Shown here: positions 1-5,636 of the stretch, piece by piece
Layout: every line of letters begins with the position of its first letter
Position numbering within the stretch: the stretch's first letter is position 1
DNA from: Chloroflexota bacterium
GTDB lineage: Bacteria; Chloroflexota; Limnocylindria; QHBO01
Direction of reading: 5' to 3'
DNA length: 6,593 bases
Assembly (NCBI GenBank): GCA_005879775.1
Contig: VBJX01000048.1
Location: forward strand, 7,512-14,104
Notes under the pieces: generated by a model
What the model saw: only the letters and a program-made list of their open reading frames with translations
Told to the model about the DNA's origin: nothing
The model's database searches: none
Translations under genes and position numbers: made by a program

Positions 1-243
1 GGCCCCGACCGCGCTCCCTATTCCTCCCAGCCAGAAAAGCGTCCACACGAACTCCCTCAGGCCCCTGCCGGCCATGCCGTTTGTCACCTGCGTCCATTGC
101 TGCTCGAGGACGAGATCCACGCTCGTGGGATCGTGGCCGGCATCGACGAGCTGTCGCCGGATCGCTTCGCGCGTATACCCATGCTGGTTGGCCTGGATGT
201 AGTCCCGTATCTGGTCGGACTCGGAATTCACATCAGGTGACAC
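1..243 (-). CDS. Hypothetical protein, N-terminal part, UBA-like helical segment then membrane segment (runs off left edge)
   Basis: Not a gene I recognise. It is open for 81 codons from GTG at 243 to the window edge, so the C-terminus is missing. The start is well supported by AGGAGGA at 257-251, 7 bases upstream. Residues about 11-50 (IRDYIQANQHGYTREAIRRQ and onward to LEQQW) look like a small three-helix UBA-like module: hydrophobic positions alternate with charged ones, and there is a glycine turn after the first helix. From about residue 63 (LREFVWTLFWLGGIGSAVGA) a hydrophobic stretch begins that is probably the first transmembrane helix. The gene starts 12 bases after the lgt stop, and its ribosome-binding site overlaps that stop, so it is probably co-transcribed and translationally coupled with lgt. 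A membrane protein with a cytoplasmic helical N-domain is an inference; no function is claimed. Confidence 0.75.
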   Translation of the reverse strand, partial: MSPDVNSESDQIRDYIQANQHGYTREAIRRQLVDAGHDPTSVDLVLEQQWTQVTNGMAGRGLREFVWTLFWLGGIGSAVGA

Positions 244-250
244 CGCGTCG

Positions 251-257
251 TCCTCCT
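251..257 (-). promoter_or_regulatory. Shine-Dalgarno site overlapping the lgt stop codon
   Basis: AGGAGGA read on the minus strand at 257-251, 7 bases before the GTG at 243. Its first two bases lie inside the lgt TAG stop (258-256). This fixes the start of the downstream hypothetical gene and suggests that ribosomes finishing lgt re-initiate there. Confidence 0.8.
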
Positions 258-1056
258 AACAGAGAGCGGGAATCGGCTGGGGCAGGCGGTAAGCATTCCT
301 GCGCCACTGCCGCGCGAAATGAATGACCAGCAGCCCCACGAGGGGGATAAGGACCAGCTGGGGTCCGGTCAGGCCGAAGGCCTGCACCTCGTTGCCGCGG
401 ATGAACTCGATCCCGAAGCGGAACAGGCCGTAGGCCAGCAGGTAGGCCTTCAGCGTGTCGCCGCGCACCGGCAACAGCGGCCCGCGACGCCAGATGAGGA
501 GGAAGGCGGCCAGCTGGAAGCCGATCTCGTAGAGCATGCTGGGATGCATCGCCACCTCGCAGCCGGGGCAGCGGGCGAAGGCCGCGGCGGCCACCGGCGA
601 GACGGTCATTCCCCACGGCAGGTCGGTCGGGGTCCCGAGCGGCAGCTCCGACAGGAAGCATCCCACCCGGCCGATGGCGCCGGCCAGCGGGATGGCCGCG
701 GCGTAGTAGTCGCCCGTCGAGAGGGTGTAGCCGAGCGCGCGCTTGCTCAGGACGATCCCGAGGTAGCCGCCGGCCAGGCCGCCGATGATGCTCTTCGGCC
801 CGTGGGTCAGCACGTAGGTGATGGGCAGCCCTGCCGCCTGGACGTTGTCGATCGCCTCCCAGCCGGTGATCAGCCTCGCGCCGATCGCCCCGCCCAGGAT
901 CGCAGCACCGCTGATGAGCACGATCTGCGAAGTGAGCATCCGCTCGCGGCGCAGGGCCCGGTAGTAGAGGGCCAGCCCGACCAGCAGCCCGAGGATCGTG
1001 AAGAAATCATGGGTGCCGATCGTGATCGGGCCGATGCGGGCCAGCACCGGGAGCAT
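256..1056 (-). CDS. lgt: Prolipoprotein diacylglyceryl transferase (Lgt family, divergent active site)
   Basis: Family role: an integral membrane enzyme that moves diacylglyceryl from phosphatidylglycerol to the lipobox cysteine of prolipoproteins, the first step of lipoprotein maturation. The 266-residue length is normal. Seen: multiple hydrophobic helices; the Lgt signature region GRVGCFLSELPLG (129-141); HPSMLYE (171-177); and FRFGIEFIR (212-220), which supplies the conserved Arg213 and Glu217. Two key positions differ from E. coli Lgt. The histidine of the HGG motif is isoleucine here (SIIGGLAGG, 89-97), and the asparagine of GNF is cysteine (Cys133). The acidic residue after it is shifted by one (Glu137). 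Such variants fit a divergent Lgt subfamily seen in Chloroflexota-like and related bacteria (recollection, not searched). The ATG at 1056 has only a weak GGGTGG upstream but lies 6 bases after a TAGGGT -10-like box, so a leaderless start is plausible. Divergent substrate preference cannot be excluded. Confidence 0.9.
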   Translation of the reverse strand: MLPVLARIGPITIGTHDFFTILGLLVGLALYYRALRRERMLTSQIVLISGAAILGGAIGARLITGWEAIDNVQAAGLPITYVLTHGPKSIIGGLAGGYLGIVLSKRALGYTLSTGDYYAAAIPLAGAIGRVGCFLSELPLGTPTDLPWGMTVSPVAAAAFARCPGCEVAMHPSMLYEIGFQLAAFLLIWRRGPLLPVRGDTLKAYLLAYGLFRFGIEFIRGNEVQAFGLTGPQLVLIPLVGLLVIHFARQWRRNAYRLPQPIPALC

Positions 1057-3550
1057 TGGCCCACCCTAGCAGGCACGACTGCGGCCAGACTGCGGTTTGG
1101 CTCAGAGCGCTGAGACGGCTGCCTCCAGGCGATCCGTTGCCGCGGCGTGGTCCGCGTCCCAGGCGAAGTGGATCGGTTCCCCGAAGACGAGCTCGACCTC
1201 GCCGCGCCAGGGGAGCCCTGGCGTGGCGGCGTCCAGGCGAGACATGCGATTGACCTTGAGCTTCATCGGCACCACCGGCGTGGCGCCCTCGACGGCGATC
1301 AGCCCGGTCCCCGACTTGAACGGCTGCGTCGGGCCGCCGACGGTCAGCTTGCCCTCCGGGAAGATGAGGATCGAGAAGCCGCGATCGAGCCTGGCGCCGA
1401 GCAGCTCGAGGCTGCGCCGGATGGCGCCCTCGCGAGCCAGCGGAAACGCGTTGCCGATCACAGCCGAGCCGAGGCCACGAATCGGGTTGCCGAAGATGTC
1501 GTCCGCCCCGGCCGCAACGGCCAGATGCCACCGCCAGCCGAGTGGGAAGCGGGTGAGGATGATCCCCCGCCAGGTGCTCGCGTCCGGTCACCCGCACCCG
1601 GTAGACGAGGAAGAACGCGGGGACCATGAAGATGGCCTGGAAGCCGATGCCGATCGCTCGCACCACCGGGCTCAGCGGCCAGCCAAAGATCCCCGTGTCG
1701 TGCTTCTCGTCCTTCGCGGCCTCGACCATGGCGGTCAGCTGCGCGACGGTCGCCTCCGGATCGAGCTCGGCGTCGTCGATGTAGGCTCCCAGCTCCTCTT
1801 CGATCACTCCCAGGAGCTCCACGCGCGTCAGCGAGTCCATGTTCAGGTCGCTCGAGAGGCGCGATTCGGAATGCACCGACGAGGCCGGCAGGTTGGCCAC
1901 CGCGGCGTCGATCCCTGCGACACCCGAGGGCGTCGCCAAGGGGACAGGGGTTGCGCCATTCGTGTCAGCGGCTGGCGGGCCACCGCTCTCGAGCGCCACC
2001 AGCCGATCGAGCACGAGCCGCTTCTTCACCTTGAGGGTGGGCGTGCGCGGGAAGTCTTCATCCGGCCAGATCGTCACCCCGCGAATCTGCTGGTGGGCGC
2101 CCAGGTGGGCGTTCGCGTCGCGCACCACCTCATCGGCCTGTGCGGGATCGTCGAGCAACAGGACCGCCTGCACCCGCAGCTCCCCCCGCGGCGGCTGGTA
2201 GCCGACCACCGCGGCATCCCGCAGGCGACCGTCGTGCAGCAGGACCGCCTCGATATCCTCGGGGTAGACCTTGGTCCCGTCGGGCATGGCGAGCATGTCC
2301 TTCTTGCGGCCGCGCAGCGTGAGGAAGCCATCCGTGTCCAGCGCGCCAATGTCGCCGGTGTGATAGAAGCCCTCGGCGTCGATGGCGGCGGCCGTCGCCT
2401 CAGGGTCCTCCCAGTACCCGGCGAACACGCTCGCGCCGCGCACCAGGACCTCCCCGTCGGCGGCGATCCGGATCTCGACGCCGGGGACCGCCTCGCCCAC
2501 GGTGCCGATCTTGTTGCGGGCTGGTCGCGTGAAGGAGACTGCCGGCGAGAGCTCGGTGGCGCCGTAGCCCTGGAGCACGTCGAAGCCCATGTCGGCCCAT
2601 CGGTTGGCGACGTCCTCCTCGAGCGCGGCCGCACCCACCGCCAGGGTCCGGAAGCGGCCGCCGAACTGCGACAGGACTGGTCGGAAGAGGAGCCGCTTCA
2701 AGGGCCGTGGGAGGTGACGCGCGATCCGATGCAGCCGCTCGAATGACGCTCGCTTGCCGGCAGCATCCACCTTGCGGCCGATGGCGCCGTCGAGCAGCTT
2801 CAGGCCGGCAGGCACGATCAGCAGCATCGTGACCCGATATTCACGGAACGTGCGCATCAGCACGGCGGGCTGGCGACTGACCGGGTAGACGATCGAGGCG
2901 CCGGCCAGGAACGGGGCGATCAGGCCGCAGGTCTGCTCGAACATGTGCGAGAGGGGCAGGATCGAGAGGAGCCGCTCGTCGCGCTGGAAGGGAAAGACCT
3001 GGCGCAGGGCAGTCGCGTTGGCCATCAGGTTGGCATGGGTCAGCATCGCCCCCTTCGGCTCGCCGGTCGTCCCGGAGGTGAAGACCACCTCCACCAGGTC
3101 GCCGGCGCCGATCTCACGCTCCGGGAGCGGGGCAGCGTCGCGCGCGAGATCGGGGAGTGCCTCGATCAGCATCACCGGCAGCCCGAGACCCTCGGCCAGC
3201 GCCCTGGTCTGCGTCGAGGCAAGGACCATCTTCGCCCGCGTGCGCCGCGCGATCTTGGCCACGAAGTCCGGATGGCTGCGCATGTCGACCGGCACCAGGA
3301 CGATGCCGGCGAAGACGGCCCCGAAGAAGGCAAGCGCCCACTCCGGGCGGTTGACCGCCCAGATCAGGACCCGGTCGCCACGCTCCAGCCCTTGCGCGGT
3401 GAGGATGCCCGCCACGCGTGGAGCGAGGTCCGCCAGGTCCCGATGGCTCCAGATCCGGGTGCGGAAGCCGGGCTTGATCAGCAGTGCGGGGCGATCGCCG
3501 TAGCGCGACGCACCGTCGCGCAGCATCTCGACCAGGGTCTCAGCTGCCAC
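1007..3550 (-). CDS. AMP-dependent acyl-CoA/acyl-ACP synthetase fused to acyl carrier protein and (frameshifted) acyltransferase
   Basis: Adenylate-forming ligase that activates a carboxylic (probably fatty) acid with ATP. Residues count from the upstream GTG at 3556. The P-loop TSGTTGEPKGA is at 160-170, GYGATELSP (A5) at 330-338, YHTGDIGALDTDGF (A7) at 398-411, GRKKD (A8) at 416-420 and PRTPTLKVKKR at 503-513 with the usual catalytic lysine (about K509). A carrier-protein domain follows at about 550-615, with DLNMDSLTRVELL giving Ser575 as the phosphopantetheine site. Residues 628-665 begin a membrane-associated acyltransferase domain (VRVTGREHLAGD). After codon 665 (base 1562) the frame is wrong: the remaining 184 codons to the stop at 1007 are Arg/Gly/Pro-rich noise that overlaps lgt by 50 bases. 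The legible gene really ends at 1102. The start is taken at GTG 3550 because GGAGGA (3562-3557) lies 6 bases before it and abuts the GTG at 3556. Likely role: loading an acyl chain on its own carrier and passing it to a lysophospholipid or glycerophosphate. The substrate is unknown. Confidence 0.85.
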   Translation of the reverse strand: MAAETLVEMLRDGASRYGDRPALLIKPGFRTRIWSHRDLADLAPRVAGILTAQGLERGDRVLIWAVNRPEWALAFFGAVFAGIVLVPVDMRSHPDFVAKIARRTRAKMVLASTQTRALAEGLGLPVMLIEALPDLARDAAPLPEREIGAGDLVEVVFTSGTTGEPKGAMLTHANLMANATALRQVFPFQRDERLLSILPLSHMFEQTCGLIAPFLAGASIVYPVSRQPAVLMRTFREYRVTMLLIVPAGLKLLDGAIGRKVDAAGKRASFERLHRIARHLPRPLKRLLFRPVLSQFGGRFRTLAVGAAALEEDVANRWADMGFDVLQGYGATELSPAVSFTRPARNKIGTVGEAVPGVEIRIAADGEVLVRGASVFAGYWEDPEATAAAIDAEGFYHTGDIGALDTDGFLTLRGRKKDMLAMPDGTKVYPEDIEAVLLHDGRLRDAAVVGYQPPRGELRVQAVLLLDDPAQADEVVRDANAHLGAHQQIRGVTIWPDEDFPRTPTLKVKKRLVLDRLVALESGGPPAADTNGATPVPLATPSGVAGIDAAVANLPASSVHSESRLSSDLNMDSLTRVELLGVIEEELGAYIDDAELDPEATVAQLTAMVEAAKDEKHDTGIFGWPLSPVVRAIGIGFQAIFMVPAFFLVYRVRVTGREHLAGDHPHPLPTRLAVASGRCGRGGRHLRQPDSWPRLGCDRQRVSAGSRGRHPAQPRAARRQARSRLLDPHLPGGQADRRRPDAAVQVGDRADRRRGRHAGGADEAQGQSHVSPGRRHARAPLARRGRARLRGTDPLRLGRGPRRGNGSPGGSRLSALSQTAVWPQSCLLGWANAPGAGPHRPDHDRHP
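1063..1096 (-). promoter_or_regulatory. Promoter-like element upstream of lgt (tandem CCGCAG repeat plus TAGGGT)
   Basis: Read on the minus strand: ACCGCAG (1096-1090), 4 bases, GCCGCAGTCG (1085-1076), then TAGGGT at 1068-1063, only 6 bases before the lgt ATG. The two CCGCAG units are 11 bp apart, one helical turn. The same block with the same spacing occurs before the metallo-hydrolase at 4354-4320. A -10 box this close to an ATG is typical of leaderless transcription. There is no good -35 hexamer; the repeats occupy that position, so an activator or repressor site is an inference. Confidence 0.5.
1102..1560 (-). pseudogene. Acyltransferase (PlsC/LPLAT-type) domain fragment, frameshifted C-terminal part of the ligase gene
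   Basis: This is the true continuation of the ligase gene, in a different frame. From base 1560 it reads ILTRFPLGWRWHLAVAAGAD and continues through GNAFPLAREGAIRRSLE and LIFPEGKLTVGG to a TGA at 1104-1102 (152 codons). The NAFPLAREG block and the FPEG motif are the second and third conserved blocks of glycerophosphate/lysophosphatidate acyltransferases. The family's first block, the catalytic HX4D (usually NHxSxxD), should lie between GREHLAGD (end of the upstream frame) and ILTRFPLGW, and it is absent. By analogy with related fusions I estimate that about 20 residues are missing; the missing length must equal 2 modulo 3 to restore frame. As written the domain cannot be catalytic. An internal GTG at 1461 could start a 119-residue fragment, but I see no reason to think it is translated alone. 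Real decay or an assembly collapse are both possible. Confidence 0.75.
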
Positions 3551-3589
3551 CGCCACTCCTCCAGGGGTCGCCAGCGGGCGAGCGCGCGG

Positions 3590-3618
3590 ATTCTGCGCCC
3601 TCCCTCACGCCCGAACAA
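3590..3618 (-). promoter_or_regulatory. Possible sigma-70 type promoter for the ligase gene
   Basis: In the 78-base gap between the hydrolase stop and the ligase start the minus strand reads TTGTTC (3618-3613), exactly 17 bases, then CAGAAT (3595-3590). This matches TTGACA at 3 of 6 positions and TATAAT at 4 of 6. The predicted transcript start near 3583 leaves a leader of about 30 bases containing the GGAGGA ribosome-binding site. The match is modest and could be chance. Confidence 0.3.
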
Positions 3619-3628
3619 GGCCTGCGCA

Positions 3629-4309
3629 TCAGCTGCTCACCGCGCTGGCCGCAGACTGCGCAAGCGTGCGCAGGATCCCGTTCGCCCCGTCGGTGACTGG
3701 CCGGTAGTGGCTGAAGGCGATCGTCTCGACATCGAGCTCCGCCATGCGCGCCACGCTGGAACGGGCCTCCGCGATGTCCTCGCTGAAGACCTGGCTGGCG
3801 ATGGTCTCCTTGCCGCGGATCACCTGCAGCGCATCGCCGACGAAGAGGAGCTTGAAGCGTGGCGCGTAGAGGCAGACGCTGCCCGGCGTGTGGCCGGGGG
3901 TGTGCACCACCTGGAGCCCACCGAGAATCGGCAGCACGTCTCCCTCGACCATGGGAGTCGCCTCGCCGGGGTGCCGCGTGAAGTAGGCGATCAGCTGGCC
4001 GCGATTCCGGTTGCCAACCGCGTCGCGCAGGGTCACCTCGAGCCCCGCCAGGTCGGCTGGATGCATCAGTACCTCCACCTCCCGGTCGCCGGCCAACTCG
4101 CGTACTCCACCGATGTGGTCCGGATGCGCATGGGTGCAGACGATCCGGCGCAGCTCATCCATCGAGCGGCCCAGCCTGCGGGCGTAGCGTTCCACACGCC
4201 TTCCGGAGCCGATCAGGCCAGCATCGATCAGCGTCATCTGCGGCTCACAGACGAGGTAGGCGTAGACATTCAGCAGCCGGACGGCGTGGACGGCGGGTGC
4301 GATCTCCAT
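3629..4309 (-). CDS. Metallo-beta-lactamase-fold hydrolase
   Basis: A 226-residue single-domain MBL-fold enzyme of the glyoxalase II/lactonase-like group, probably a cytoplasmic zinc-dependent hydrolase; there is no signal peptide. Counting from ATG 4309: Asp29 (LIDAG), the metal motif THAHPDHIGG with His60, His62, Asp64 and His65, then HTPGHTPGS with His140, the bridging aspartate in GDAL (Asp159), and a last histidine in SHYRP (His201). The full metal-ligand set is present, so activity is likely; the substrate cannot be read. The frame extends upstream to a TTG at 4345, 8 bases after the rsgA stop. I prefer the ATG at 4309 because the domain starts there (MEIAPAVHAV), there is no Shine-Dalgarno site for the TTG, and a TAGAAT box lies 10 bases before the ATG, suggesting leaderless or very short-leader transcription. 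It sits between rsgA and the ligase, all on the minus strand. Confidence 0.88.
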   Translation of the reverse strand: MEIAPAVHAVRLLNVYAYLVCEPQMTLIDAGLIGSGRRVERYARRLGRSMDELRRIVCTHAHPDHIGGVRELAGDREVEVLMHPADLAGLEVTLRDAVGNRNRGQLIAYFTRHPGEATPMVEGDVLPILGGLQVVHTPGHTPGSVCLYAPRFKLLFVGDALQVIRGKETIASQVFSEDIAEARSSVARMAELDVETIAFSHYRPVTDGANGILRTLAQSAASAVSS

Positions 4310-4319
4310 CGGTCGGCCG

Positions 4320-4354
4320 ATTCTAGGTTGCGCCGACTGCGGCAAATCTGCGGT
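4320..4354 (-). promoter_or_regulatory. Promoter-like element upstream of the MBL hydrolase (tandem CCGCAG repeat plus TAGAAT)
   Basis: Minus strand: ACCGCAG (4354-4348), 4 bases, GCCGCAGTCG (4343-4334), then TAGAAT at 4325-4320, 10 bases before the ATG at 4309. It begins on the last base of the rsgA stop codon. Seventeen bases with identical internal spacing match the element before lgt, as does CTAG, offset by one base. TAGAAT matches the -10 consensus at 4-5 of 6 positions. Together this argues for a separate, co-regulated start of transcription inside the gene cluster. Confidence 0.55.
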
Positions 4355-5310
4355 CAGCGATCCTTCAGCAACAGGCGCCGGTAGCTTTCATGCCGGTCCT
4401 CGGAGATGGTTCCCGCTTCGACCGCCGCCAGGACGGCGCAGCGCGGCTCGCCGATGTGGCGGCAGTCGTTGAAGCCGCAGCCGCCCAGGTGAGGGCGCAT
4501 CTCGGGGAAGCACCAGGCCAGGTCCTCATCCGGGATCTGCCAGAGGCCGAGTTCGCGCAGCCCGGGAGTGTCGGCCACGAAGCCGCCATCGGCCCCGCCG
4601 AGCCGATGCAGCTCAGCCGAGGTGGTCGTGTGTCGTCCCTTGTGCACCGTCTCGCTCACCGCCCCGGTCTCGATGCGCAGGCCGGGCTGGATGGCATTCA
4701 GCAGGGTCGACTTTCCGACGCCCGATGGTCCGGTGACCACGCTCACCCGCCCCGCCAGGCGGTCGGCGAGCGCTTCCACCCCGATTCCCTCTCGCGCCGA
4801 GACGTAGTGGACCTCGTAGCCGATCGACTCGTACGGCCCGAAGATCTGACGAGCCGCCACCATGCCCACCAGGTCGACCTTGTTGGCCACCACCATGGCC
4901 TGTATCTCGTTGTGCTCGGCCACCACCAGGAAGCGATCGATCAGGCGCGGGTGGGGCATCGGCTCCGCGCACGCGAAGACGACGAGGACCTGGTCGAGGT
5001 TGGCGACGATCATGTCCTCCTTCCACGCGCCGCGTGGACCCGGCTGGCGGCGGCTGAAGCGGCTCTGCCGAGCCTCGACCGTCTCGATCATCGCGTCCCC
5101 GCCCTCAACCATGGCCAAGGACACCCGGTCGCCGATCACGACCAGGTCCGAGTCGCCGCGATCCTGCTTCACGCGGCCGCGAAGTCGACACTCGACCAGG
5201 GCCTGAGTGTCAGTGAGCACGGTGTAGAACCCGCTCCGGGCGCGCAGCACCGTGCCGGAGAGGAGCGGCGGTACAGGGTCACGCGCGGCAGGGACCAGCG
5301 AGAGCTTCAC
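4354..5310 (-). CDS. rsgA: Ribosome small subunit-dependent GTPase A (RsgA/YjeQ)
   Basis: Circularly permuted GTPase that checks late 30S subunit maturation at the decoding centre. The 318-residue length is usual. Domains: N-terminal OB fold (about 15-80, SGTVLRARSGFYTVL), then the permuted G domain in the order G4 NKVD (143-146), G5 SA (171-172), G1 GPSGVGKST (194-202), G2 GRHTTT (225-230) and G3 DTPG (247-250). The C-terminal zinc finger has Cys278, Cys283, His285 and Cys291, with the same spacing as in E. coli. All motifs are intact. The start is GTG at 5310, with GGAG at 5322-5319 eight bases upstream. An ATG at 5317 in another frame stops after three codons and overlaps the start region. 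It is followed closely by the MBL hydrolase and preceded by short ORFs with ribosome-binding sites, suggesting a leader region upstream. Confidence 0.97.
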   Translation of the reverse strand: MKLSLVPAARDPVPPLLSGTVLRARSGFYTVLTDTQALVECRLRGRVKQDRGDSDLVVIGDRVSLAMVEGGDAMIETVEARQSRFSRRQPGPRGAWKEDMIVANLDQVLVVFACAEPMPHPRLIDRFLVVAEHNEIQAMVVANKVDLVGMVAARQIFGPYESIGYEVHYVSAREGIGVEALADRLAGRVSVVTGPSGVGKSTLLNAIQPGLRIETGAVSETVHKGRHTTTSAELHRLGGADGGFVADTPGLRELGLWQIPDEDLAWCFPEMRPHLGGCGFNDCRHIGEPRCAVLAAVEAGTISEDRHESYRRLLLKDR

Positions 5311-5364
5311 GGGTGCATCTCCACTAGGGGATCGAATGGGCGGTGGAGCGCGCCCGACGCCGGA

Positions 5365-5421
5365 TCAGGACCGCGAGGCGATCCCCGACAGGCGGGAGCG
5401 CGCGATGGCGAAGTCAGTCAT
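5365..5421 (-). CDS. Possible 18-codon small ORF upstream of rsgA
   Basis: ATG at 5421 to TGA at 5367-5365 encodes MTDFAIARSRLSGIASRS. It has a good Shine-Dalgarno site, AAAGGAG at 5438-5432, 10 bases upstream. Its ATG overlaps the stop of the preceding 29-codon ORF as ATGA (5421-5418), a typical coupled arrangement. The rsgA GTG is 54 bases further on. No homologue is recognised. It could be a leader peptide that controls rsgA, a real small protein or coincidence; the ribosome-binding site and overlap are the only support. Confidence 0.3.
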   Translation of the reverse strand: MTDFAIARSRLSGIASRS

Positions 5422-5507
5422 CGGTAGTTCGCTCCTTTCACCTGCGGCGCACTGATGTGGTGGGCCGGACGGTACCGGCGCGACTGACCGATGTCAACGA
5501 GCGCCAT
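5418..5507 (-). CDS. Possible 29-codon small ORF in the rsgA leader region
   Basis: ATG at 5507 to TGA at 5420-5418, beginning MALVDIGQSRRYRPAHHI and ending VKGANYR. A G-rich GGGGGGGAG (5521-5513) ends 5 bases before the ATG and can serve as ribosome-binding site. The ORF is basic, with no membrane segment or known motif. The ATG context TACCGATG is identical to that of the next ORF at 5421. A longer frame enters from ATG at 5539 in another phase (33 codons, to 5438). One extra G in the seven-G run (5521-5515) would join that start to this ORF as a 40-codon peptide. Either a slip-prone site or chance. Confidence 0.28.
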   Translation of the reverse strand: MALVDIGQSRRYRPAHHISAPQVKGANYR

Positions 5508-5550
5508 CGGTACTCCCCCCCGTAGTCCTTCTGGCTCATAGGCCCCGGCT

Positions 5551-5636
5551 CGGGATGGCAGTTCAATGCCCCTGGTTCCGCCGTGAGCCTCTGTGGAACG
5601 GAGCCACTGTCCCGCGCGCGGGGGTGGACCATCCCG
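5551..5636 (+). promoter_or_regulatory. Structured 5' leader of the TasA-like gene (possible RNA regulatory element)
   Basis: The 341-base gap between rsgA and the TasA-like gene has no convincing plus-strand promoter, but it contains nested complementary segments. CGGGATGG (5551-5558) pairs perfectly with CCATCCCG (5629-5636). Inside, GTTCCGC (5575-5581) pairs with GTGGAAC (5593-5599) with one G-U. Next to it, CCAC (5604-5607) pairs with GTGG (5624-5627) around the 12-base palindrome CCCGCGCGCGGG (5611-5622). GGCA and TGCC (5557-5560, 5567-5570) can form an alternative hairpin that competes with the closing stem. The closing stem ends 6 bases before the GGAGA ribosome-binding site, so folding could control access to it. 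I could not match it to a known riboswitch consensus (c-di-GMP, cobalamin, SAM, c-di-AMP). GC-rich DNA folds easily, so this is tentative. Confidence 0.35.

Noticed and set aside
1007..1561. Continuation of the ligase frame after codon 665 to the stop at 1007
   Set aside because: The translation becomes Arg/Gly/Pro-rich without family similarity and runs 50 bases into lgt, while the acyltransferase continues in another frame. It is kept only as the literal end of the open frame.
1097..2746. Long plus-strand open frame opposite the ligase gene (549 codons)
   Set aside because: It lies antisense to a gene with clear family motifs, has low-complexity composition and shows no motif; it is a shadow of GC-rich codon use.
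2945..4384. Long plus-strand open frame opposite the ligase and MBL hydrolase (479 codons)
   Set aside because: It spans two well-supported minus-strand genes and the gap between them and has no recognisable domain.
4390..5427. Plus-strand open frame opposite rsgA (345 codons)
   Set aside because: It is antisense to an intact rsgA with all GTPase motifs, and its composition is that of a reverse-frame shadow.
5540..5575. Minus-strand TTGAAC with a TATGAG-like -10 as promoter for the rsgA leader
   Set aside because: The spacer is 20 bases and both hexamers are weak, so it is not reported as a promoter.
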